A stretch of DNA of 64,000 nt from Mesostigma viride (Eukaryota; Streptophyta; Mesostigmatophyceae; Mesostigmatales; Mesostigmataceae). Both the position numbers and the translations under genes were made by a program. Position 1 is the stretch's first letter. Every line of letters begins with the position of its first letter. The notes beneath the pieces are model-generated. The model was given only the letters and a program-made list of their open reading frames with translations. It was not told the DNA's origin and ran no database searches. The stretch lies in NCBI GenBank assembly GCA_009746045.1, contig RPFO01000165.1, positions 4,740,692 to 4,804,691 of the forward strand, read 5' to 3'. Below, one piece after another: positions 52,820 to 61,214 of this stretch.

Positions 52820-53559
52820 GGCAAATTGCATTATATTTGAACCAGTATGCACATTTGATTGGGCTACATTTTAGGAATTGTCTGATTCCTACAGAATTTG
52901 AATAATCAAAGTTGCATCTGTTTGAATATATAAAAAAAGTCTCGCTACGTTTGCATGCCACAACAAATAACGGTGTTCAGGTCATGCACCTGAGTGTAAA
53001 TTAATGTTATCTCAATTTCAGAGTCATGCCACCTGTTCAAATTCATATTACGTTGCCACATGCATTCATTATTGATGACCACTGCATCATGATCAAACTT
53101 ATATGACTTATGTAGCTATGTACAAATAGTTTTGTCTGGAGAATATTCTAGCACGTACTTAATGCAACTTTAATTTTGTGTAGCTCATCTATACCAGTTG
53201 CATGAGTCCTCACACTTATGAATAATAACATGAATAATAACATGACACATGTGGTGACGTGTCCAACCAATAAGTGTCAATTCATGGAGATGACAAAAGG
53301 CTAAACTAACCACTTGATGAATTAGACAACACGACGTGTACATCAAGCTGTAACAGATGCATGACACTGTCCAGCCATCAAATATTGGTGGTTTCACTTA
53401 ATATTTACTAATGCCAACAACATAGTTGCCCGATTCCATATCTAAGAATCATTATCCACAAACTGCCTCAAACAGTTCAAAGACAAAGCGTTTCCCCATC
53501 AATTGTGTCAATTGGAACCACCAGAACGGACTGAGTATGGGCATCTTAGTAAGTATGAG
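52820..53559. other. No gene recognised
   Basis: AT-rich unique sequence between the satellite and repeat X copy 2. A short duplicated AATAATAACATGA lies near 53,221-53,245. Confidence 0.4.
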
Positions 53560-54930
53560 AGTATCTAGCCAAATAACATTTTCTGGCCCACCCTTGGAAC
53601 CAAGGATGCTTATATATCAAATAACTTTGGGGTCATGTCATTGGTCACATATCTATGCCCCACAGCTGCTATAAATAGCATCCCCACCAAGGGGGTACGG
53701 TGCAGATGGGGTTCAAGAGATATATAATGCAATATGGACCATTTCTCAAAATCTGCTGACCCTGGCCCTTTGAGGGGAGTTTAAGATAATCACACGCATG
53801 CCATAGATGCATTCACGACATGACATGCCATAGAACTGCACAGGCTAGCTAGCATACAGCCCAAAATAGCTCAGACCGTTATAACGGGTGCAGTTATTTT
53901 GGGGTGTTTTGCTAGCACTACCGTATAGGCATTCAATTCCAACGTGGCACAAAACATCATAGATGGCCACACATGGATTCCCAAACACATTTCCAGCTTA
54001 AAAATCACAACAGCATGCTATACAACAAGTATAAAGCTTGTGCCAAGGCCCAAAACCAAGCGTAGAAGGGGTTCACAAGGAGCTACATTATCAATGCATC
54101 CAACACACTATAAAGCAATTCCAATGATTGCCAATGATAGAAAAAACAAAAGAACTAACCTGGTTATGCTTCCATGCAAGCAGGCCCCAGCCATTCATGT
54201 TTCTTGCATGCACTATGGACGCACAAGCAGAAGGATAACTTGGGCCACCAAACCAAGAAGCAATGCCTAGAGCTGGCCAGAAAACCACTTGTCTCGCTAT
54301 GTCTGTGCAGGGAAAAGCATCCCGTTATCAAGACCACCATGTTTAGAGACAATACCAAACGCTACTTCACTGGTTTCGTTGAAGCCTCAGCTAATAGCAA
54401 TCAAATCTGGTCCAAAATCTGCGTGACATAGTGGCATTCCCCAACCATCACAAGCGAACGCGTACAAGCACTAAAGCAACAAAACGACAAGAAAAAACAA
54501 TCGATTACATGTCTACAACTAGTTTATAAACGATAGGACGACTTGGTACTGTAACTGTATAAACGCTAACATGTTAATACGTACCAGGTCGAAACCGCAG
54601 ATTACCTGCTGTGCGGGAGCCATCACTCCCACCTCACGGACATAGCCTCGAACCTTTCCTGGCCGTCATCGCTAATAAAACATGTCAAGAATGACGTAAC
54701 AAGTCTATCCACGCGCACATATATGGACGTTTGCTGCCGAACATGCCCTCAAGATAATACGAAGATTTCTGCACTAATGACCATCGTCTGCGGCCTGCCT
54801 GCGCCCATGATAGTCAAGTCCGGTGGCCTGTCCCTAGGTCTGTCCGGTGGCGGCCTGTCCGGTGGCGGCTTCCATCTGCGTAGAACATCGGCTGGCATGT
54901 TTCTGGTTTAAAGTTCTGTGATGCCCCAAT
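53560..54930. repeat. Dispersed element X, copy 2
   Basis: A diverged partner of 11,200-12,790. Shared landmarks are the CTATAAATAGCA motif (about 53,670), GGGGGTACGG, ATAATGCAATATGGACC and GGTCGAAACCGCAGATTACC (about 54,582-54,604). The minus strand encodes YVREVGVMAPAQQVICGFD (about 54,590-54,650). A tandem GGTGGCGGCCTGTCCG-like duplication lies at 54,820-54,870. The CTCAGTCC palindromes are decayed here. Confidence 0.55.
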
Positions 54931-55390
54931 TACGCAGTCGCCATCGCCCTTGTCTTTTGACTCTCCGCATGCTGAAACTCCGTCACAAGAAGAGCCTGCA
55001 CGCGTGCTGCTGTTGTGAGTGCTGTAATTAATTTTATTTACATGTTTGTCTTGTTCTCAAGGAATAGCAGCGGTCCTGTGGGCCTGCGGTCCTGTCGTTC
55101 ACTATTAGGCATTGCCTGAACATCGTATATACTGATAAGCATTGCCTGAACATCGTATCACGATTTCTACCATTCCTGAACTCCGTGGGAAAGACTTCAA
55201 ACCAATGGATCGCCGAGTCTACATTTGTCTACTTTTGTCTACTTTTGTCTACATTCTGGCCCGGCTACCGAATCGTTCCAGCGACATCATCAACCGGGAC
55301 ATGAAGTGTGGACGCGTCATCGAGATCAAATTACCCATGCATCGGTCCGCCGTTGTGTCAGTCTTTTTTTCCGGTGAAATGGGTGTCAGT

Positions 55391-56054
55391 CCAGGGGGGG
55401 TGTCCAAAACAAAAATATCAGACACATACGCTGAAAATTTCCAAAAGTTGGCCCTTGGACCCTACCTACCTAGCACGTAGGCGCTATACCTAGCAAAACC
55501 CTGAGGTCCCAAGGGTTATGGGGGTCGACCTATGGAGCAAAATGATCAGCTCCGCGAGCTCTACCGTTTGAGCATATTGGTGTTGGGAAAATTCCGGTTT
55601 TCTAAAATGGGTCATTGGCCGGCGCGACGCGATACTGGCACGGCACGGCGCTGGATAGCTGAAGCCTTGTAGTGGTGGCAGACGGCAGCATACTTCCGTG
55701 CCTAGGGGCAGCACCATCTTGCGGGCAACCCCCCCCCCCCTCTATGGTACCTGCCAAAATTTTGACTGCAGATTTGGGTTCAGCTCGCCAAGTGCTATCA
55801 GTTTGTCCGTCAAACCGTTTCAAAATTCCGACCATACAGGGAGCTAGCAGAAATCCAAGTGTTTTGTTGTAAAAAACCCATATCGGCCCGGCACCCTACC
55901 TACCTACCCTTTAAGTTAACGGTTTTTGAGGCTCTGTAACTTCTAACCTAAAGACCCCCTGGGGTTGTGACCAGTGGCAAACATGCTTGTTTTCGTGAGA
56001 TCTACTCGAATCCAGCGTCGTGTAAATTTTCTTGTTTTTGGACACCCCCCCTGG
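55391..56054. mobile_element. Short inverted-repeat element, 5-bp target duplication
   Basis: The termini are CCAGGGGGGGTGTCCAAAA in inverted orientation at both ends, with TCAGT at 55,386-55,390 and 56,055-56,059. It is 664 bp with no transposase. The superfamily is not assigned, since a 5-bp duplication and this terminus do not fit a family I can name with confidence. Confidence 0.65.
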
Positions 56055-56072
56055 TCAGTCGGGGTAAAATTG

Positions 56073-56811
56073 CACAGGTCGGACAAATATAAATGATATT
56101 TGGCCGTATTTGCGCATTTGATTTATAAATGTTGCATATTTAGTCCACTAAATTAATCCAACGGTGAACCCCGTTCGGCAACAAATATTTAGATTAATCC
56201 AACGGTGAAACCGGCTTTGACCAAAATATTTAGATTAATCCAACGGCGAAAAAGTTTTCACCAAAATATTTAGATTAATCCAACGGCGAAATCGGCCTTG
56301 ACCAAAAAATCTAAATTAATCCAACGGTGAAACCGGCTTTGACCAAAATATCTAAATTAATCCAACGGTGAAACCGGCTTTGAATATTTAAATTAATCTA
56401 AATGAATATTTAAATACTCGTGCCGCCAGGGCCTTTAACTTTAACATCTGAAGTTGAACATGTCGGACAAATATAAATGATATTTGGCCGTATTTGCGCA
56501 TTTGATTTATAAATTTCGGCAAAAAAAATATTTGGATTAATCCAACGGCGAAAAAGTTTTCACCAAAATATTTAGATTAATCCAACGACGAAACCGGCTT
56601 TGACCAAAATATTTAGATTAATCCAACGGCGAAAAAGTTTTCACCAAAATATTTAGATTAATCCAACGGCGAAACCGGCCTTGACCAAAAAATCTAAATT
56701 AATCCAACGGTGAAACCGGCCTTGACCAAAATATTTAGATTAATCCAACGGCGACCCGTAAGCAGACTTAATAAATAAAATCATATTTTATTTGTATTTG
56801 TCCGACCTGTG
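56073..56811. mobile_element. hAT-like MITE with internal tandem repeats
   Basis: 8-bp duplication TAAAATTG at 56,065-56,072 and 56,812-56,819. The inverted termini are CACAGGTCGGACAAATA. The interior is about ten degenerate units of 36-40 bp built on TTAGATTAATCCAACGGCGA and on AAACCGGCTTTGACCAAAAT. The subterminal TGATATTTGGCCGTATTTGC block is present twice (56,092 and 56,477). Confidence 0.82.
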
Positions 56812-56825
56812 TAAAATTGGCTCTT

Positions 56826-57420
56826 TTTTAGCAAATTTAGCAAATTAGCAAATTAGCGGAGGCCGGGGGGCGAGATTAATTAAGAGGTACCTTGAAATTA
56901 AATAAGACGCATGCCTCTATCGAGATATATGTTTGCAGGCGAGTTTCTATTGGCGTAAATTTGCAGTATTGTACGACAACTGTCAAGGGTGACGGCATGT
57001 ACTGAAATCGCGGAAGTGTCGCGGAGACGTTTCTACTTTCTAGATCGATTGCGCATTCGACGGTTAAGCTAGAGGCAGAGGTGCGGTCGACTGGCAGTAC
57101 TGTACGACGGTGTTGGACGGAATTTCCGGTTAGCGATGCGGTCTAAAGCTTTGCATGTCACGTTGTCGGATCTTAGCCCTTGCGTCGCGCTGTGCTGTGG
57201 CGAACTTATTCTCCGCCGTCAGATTGCACCGTCGATGAGCGTCGATGCTCGTCGATGAACCCAACGCAAGCCATGTGACGAAAAGAAGTAAAAATTGGTG
57301 CGGCGGCATGGCTGAGTTTGGTCAAGTACGCAACTTGTAGCCCGGCGACTCCACGTAGAGCAGTCCGCAGGTAGTCCGCCGGCGTTAATTTGTTAATTTT
57401 GTTAATTTGTAAACTGGGGA
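56826..57420. repeat. Dispersed repeat, inverted partner of 3.77-4.29 kb
   Basis: Matches 3,815-4,015 in reverse (57,195-57,390) and 24,500-24,640 in direct orientation (56,870-57,010). It is AT-rich at both ends and non-coding. Confidence 0.6.
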
Positions 57421-57959
57421 CAACCTAGTCAGTAAAAATAAGCGTCGGATAGTCAGTCTATAGTTGCTGGGGTGCGATCCGATTTGTCGTCCAGAGCAGG
57501 CTAGTAACTCCCAAGGCGGCCACCACTGGTTCTGATCCAACAAATGCAACGGTTTACGTCAGTCATGACCTTTTAACATGCAGCTCAGGATCCTGCAGCT
57601 CACATCGCGATTCGCGAAACGGTGCTCACGACGGTAGCGTTAAGTTGCTTTATGCCCGGTCTATACGAATTTTATTAAAAAGGTTGGGCTCAAGTCACCG
57701 TGGACGGAGGCATACGGCGCGTGTGGGGAACAGTAGGTGACATACAGCCATGCTATTTGGGGGCCCAATACCGCCACCGCCAGGTCGAAATGTCCGGCCC
57801 CCATATTGAACTCAGGGTCCAATGCCAACCGCCGGAATGAAACTTGCTGGCCCCCAGTATGCTAGCGCCCCCCTGGGGCGCCGCCACCGGTGCGCCGACA
57901 GCCGGCCCCCATATGCCCCCCCCCAAAACGGAGGCCTCCCCGGCCGATATGAGGCCTAC

Positions 57960-58113
57960 TTGGATCCCGGGAGGCGAGAAAACGTTGATAGCATTGCGAT
58001 CATATTTGTTGTCAGGCTCCCGGGCCCAAACGGCAATCTCCTCGTTTGGGACGCACTTATTGTCGTAATAATGTAACCCTTTGAGGGTGACGTCCGCTTG
58101 GCACTCAACCATG
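57960..58113 (-). CDS. Isolated HIRAN-domain exon
   Basis: After a TTATTCCAG acceptor the frame reads VTLKGLHYYDNKCVPNEEIA, then WAREPDNKYDRNAINVFS and GIQVGLI. This is the HIRAN pattern (GL.YY, E.v...REP.N.YD.NAI.V, G.qvG), closest in style to the N-terminus of HLTF/Rad5-type SNF2 ATPases, where it binds DNA 3' ends at stalled forks. No helicase motif lies nearby. Flanks are GC-rich GGCCCCCATAT-type repeats, so it may be a gene fragment carried by a mobile element or a lone exon. Confidence 0.65.
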
Positions 58114-58209
58114 CTGGAATAATCCGGAACAAAATGTGTGCACGTATTCCTATGCCCCCTAATAAACGCCGCTTATTCCTAGTGCAGCTGGAAACACCCG
58201 CCGAAGTCC

Positions 58210-58400
58210 AAACACTGCAGACGAGCACTTGCCACGTGGCAAATCCCCTTTGGCAGTAGGCTCGCCATATGGGGGCCATGACCACCCGCCGGCAGGCTAT
58301 TTCAGCCGCAGCCCCTATATTTATATAGGGGCCAGACCAATGCAGCCACCGGCAGCCTTGGGGCCAGACCCTAGTACCCGTGAAATTTTGGCTGGGCATG
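58210..58400 (-). repeat. GC-rich repeat, inverted partner at 60.0-60.2 kb
   Basis: In reverse complement it aligns with 60,005-60,190, sharing GTGACAT..C, AAAATTTC.TGG.TACTAGGG, GGCCCCTATAT and GGCCCC blocks. Possibly ends or promoters of one element family. Confidence 0.5.
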
Positions 58401-58961
58401 TCACCGGTCCTGGAACAGTACGAAGACGTTATAATGTGGACGGCAAAATCTTACAGTCGAGATTCTCCCGCCAACTTTATGTTATGTTGCCGAGTAGCCC
58501 ATTATATTTTTAACGTGATTTTTAATGACCCCCCGCGCTGATTTATTAAAAATCGGACCCATTTTAACTTGAACTAGGTACCGCCGTACCCAGTTCGTAC
58601 ACAGCGGTTCCACCACCTAATTTTCGGGCGGTTATGGGAGTTACGTTAGCGTTACGCGATCCGATCTTGCTACGGCCGCATCGATCCCCGCCTTGATGGC
58701 TTGCCTCGAGGAGCACCGCAAGATGAAAAATTGGCAAGATCGAGCCGTCCACGTGTAGATTTGTGCCCTTAAGCTTTTTAATAAAAGTCGTATACCTAGA
58801 CCGGGCCTTAAAGAGCTCTTTAAAATCTCATCGTTTGCTCGAGTAGCGTTAAGTTGCTTTAAAATCTCATCGTTTGTCCTTGGAGAATCTTGTAGATTCT
58901 TGATTGGTTCCTCGTGGACATGTCCGATCGGGACTCCCTGGGTTACGACATCCATCAAATC

Positions 58962-59897
58962 TAGGGTTGTACCGAATAGTGTTCCGAATACCGAATATCC
59001 CCCGAATACCGAACCGAACACCGAATATGTTCAGTATACGGCGAACGGTCTGTCCGTCTGAACATATTCGGTATCGGTATCGGGAGGCAAGCTCTACTTC
59101 CGAATATGTTCGGTATCGAAATCGGGACACCCTACTATTCGACGAATATATTCGTAGTTCCGAATATCGAATAGTAGTACCCCTACTAGCGGGCGGCGCA
59201 GCCTCCAGCCTCCACTCACCAGCTGGCGCGGTCATGCCTCCGCCGACTCAGAGTTAGGCCAACGCCCAAAAGCTGAATGCACTATGCAGGGAAGGCAACT
59301 GTGTGTGTGTGATACAAAAATTCAATTAAAATTTTAATTTAATTTAATTTAATTTAATTTAATTTAATTTGAATAAGTCTCATTAATATAATTGATACAA
59401 GTTGTCTACCTAATACGTTGTAGTGAAATTAGTAGCTACTGTCGTCATTATTCGATCGGCGTCCGAATAGTTCGGAGAACTATTCGGTGTTCGATTCGGT
59501 AAGGGCCCTTCAGCTCCGAACATATTGGGTCGAGTGATTTATCTAGTACCAAATCCGAAAGGCTTGCATCACTCCCCGGACAGGAGAAATTTTGCGGATG
59601 ACTGTAGGTGTAAGTTGGCGATGCCATGGTAACCGGAGACGTCCGTCCTATTGTCAGCAAAATTTGGTGCGAGAGGTCCCCAGTTCGATTCAGGTCGGAT
59701 TCATTTGTAGATCGCGTTTTCCGCGTTCTCCGCGGCCCGGCACTGAACGCAAAGGTTTTCACCTTTGCGGAGTGTCTGATCAGAATATTGGGTATCGGTA
59801 TCGGGAGGCTCCAAATATATTCGGCATCGGGTTCGGGGCACCCCCCTGGTCCGAGTATCCGATTCGGCAAGCCAAAACGCTATTCGGTACAACCCTA
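58962..59897. mobile_element. hAT-like non-autonomous element (936 bp), third family
   Basis: 8-bp duplication ATCAAATC at 58,954-58,961 and 59,898-59,905. The inverted termini are TAGGGTTGTACCGAATAG. Both subterminal zones are dense with CGAATA/TATTCGG words and a shared ATTCGGTATCGGTATCGGGA block (about 59,065-59,084 and, with CAGAATATTGGG before it, about 59,780-59,805). It contains a (TTTAA)n run at 59,335-59,370. No transposase. Confidence 0.82.
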
Positions 59898-59915
59898 ATC
59901 AAATCAGCAAATCGA

Positions 59916-59960
59916 AGTTGAGTTGAGTTGAGTTGAGTTGAGTTGAGTTGAGTTGAGTTT
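59916..59960. repeat. (GAGTT)n microsatellite
   Basis: Nine pentamers directly after the hAT-like element's target duplication. In the context of this genome it resembles a LINE microsatellite tail. Confidence 0.9.
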
Positions 59961-60182
59961 ATTCCCACGCCGGTGAACCGACCCCTCAAAGTGTCCACAA
60001 GAGGGGTGACATCTCCAGGCAAAATTTCCTGGATACTAGGGGCCCGTCCCAGGGCCTCACTACTGACTGCTGCGGTAAGCGCCGGCCCCTGAATTGAAAT
60101 AGGGGCTGGCGAGTAAAACGAGGGTCGGCGGCGGTGGCCCCGTATTACTGGCCCCCAATAGCGCAGCGCTACGTGGCCGAGC

Positions 60183-60262
60183 TGCGGCACCACCTCGCAA
60201 GATGCGGCACCACGTGGCAAGATGAGGCGCCACGTGGCTTGATGAGGCGCCACGTGGCTTGA
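60183..60262. repeat. 20-bp tandem repeat x4 with CACGTG
   Basis: Units GCGGCACCACSTSGCAAGAT and GAGGCGCCACGTGGCTTGAT. The last three contain the CACGTG E-box/G-box core at 20-bp spacing, and one more CACGTG-like ACGTGG lies upstream at 60,170. Confidence 0.8.
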
Positions 60263-60379
60263 TGCCGGCTTGCCTCTCCGGCGACAGGCAATTTCCAGGT
60301 AAATAGGTGTACGTTTATTCCAAATATCAGTAACCAGTAGTTAATCCCTGCTAAGCCTAGGGTATCAAGATGTCAGTGG

Positions 60380-60640
60380 CTAAAACGGAGCCTTACTAGA
60401 CCACGGAAGCCACTGGACTTCTAATGGGTTGTCATTGGGCATGTGGGTAAAGATCCTGTTTTTGCCCATGAGGTCATGAAAGATCTCAAGTGGGCTGGGC
60501 TTATCCTGGTCCGCACCAGGGTCCCAGATTTTGTTTTGTTCATTTGCAACCATCCAGTAGCGTCGCATGCCGGAGTTCCATAGGTAAATGAAGCGTGAGA
60601 GAACCCCAGCTTTGTCGAAAACTGTGCGCCTATTGAACAC
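60380..60640 (-). pseudogene. LINE ORF2 C-terminal fragment (zf-RVT LINE family)
   Basis: 86 codons homologous to the last part of the 15.4-16.5 kb frame: FIYLWNSGMRRYWMVANEQN, IWDPGADQDKPSPLEIFHDL and VQWLPWSSKAP. The zinc motif is absent, so it is strongly 5'-truncated. Its 3' flank (60,295-60,375) shares a GTAAATAGGTGTACGTTTAT segment with the hAT-like elements. Confidence 0.75.
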
Positions 60641-61214
60641 AGTTATTCTAGGGCTTCAGGCCTAGACCGACTATCAGTACACGTGGCGTTGTCCCCGTCT
60701 CCCAAGTGGGATACGGACATGGACGGTAGTGTAGTACACTGGACATATCTCTACTAGGATTTAGATCCGCACGTGCCATGTTGGGCACGTGGGTGCTAGA
60801 TATTAGCACTGAGATATGTAGGGCACACGCACGTGGGTATTCACGTGGTAGGGTTTATGAGCTGTGATGCAGACCACAAGGTGGTTGCAGTGCTAGTCCT
60901 GTACGGAGGTCCTAGGGGAGGTCCAGGACCGTCCACGTAGTGCTGTTAGGCAGTCGTTGCCTGCGGGCATCGTATCAGTCCTAGCTGGAGTAGATCTAGC
61001 TGGACGGAGCCAGCACCTCATTGGTTAGCACTAGTGCAGGATAGCTAGGTTACCCTAACCTACGTGCCCATGCAATCCAGCTTGGCAAGCTTGCATGGAT
61101 TGATATTATGCCAGTCATTGCATAATCCAACACACGTTCGCATCCATTGCACGAGTGCCATAACTTGCATTAATAAAAACTCTCACAGTTTTTATACTAC
61201 TCTATCATTTTAAA
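60641..61214 (+). promoter_or_regulatory. Upstream region of the 61.2 kb ORF
   Basis: No gene recognised. AATAAAAACTCTCACAGTTT and TTTTTATACTACT just before the ATG could be promoter or LTR-like elements. I cannot find a matching repeat in the window. Confidence 0.25.

Noticed and set aside
49684-52961. Very long open frames (up to about 1,070 codons) of Ser/Ile/Pro/Phe/His or Arg/Glu/Gly/Lys repeats on both strands
   Set aside because: They are the (CCATT)n and (CCCTT)n satellites read in frames that contain no stop. All frames on both strands are open, which is a property of the repeat and not of coding.
55142-55480. 112-codon plus-strand frame across the left end of an inverted-repeat element
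   Set aside because: It crosses the element boundary at 55,391 and its target duplication, and has no recognisable domain.
56073-56811. Centromere-type satellite
   Set aside because: The repeat is confined between inverted termini and an 8-bp target duplication, so it is the interior of a MITE.
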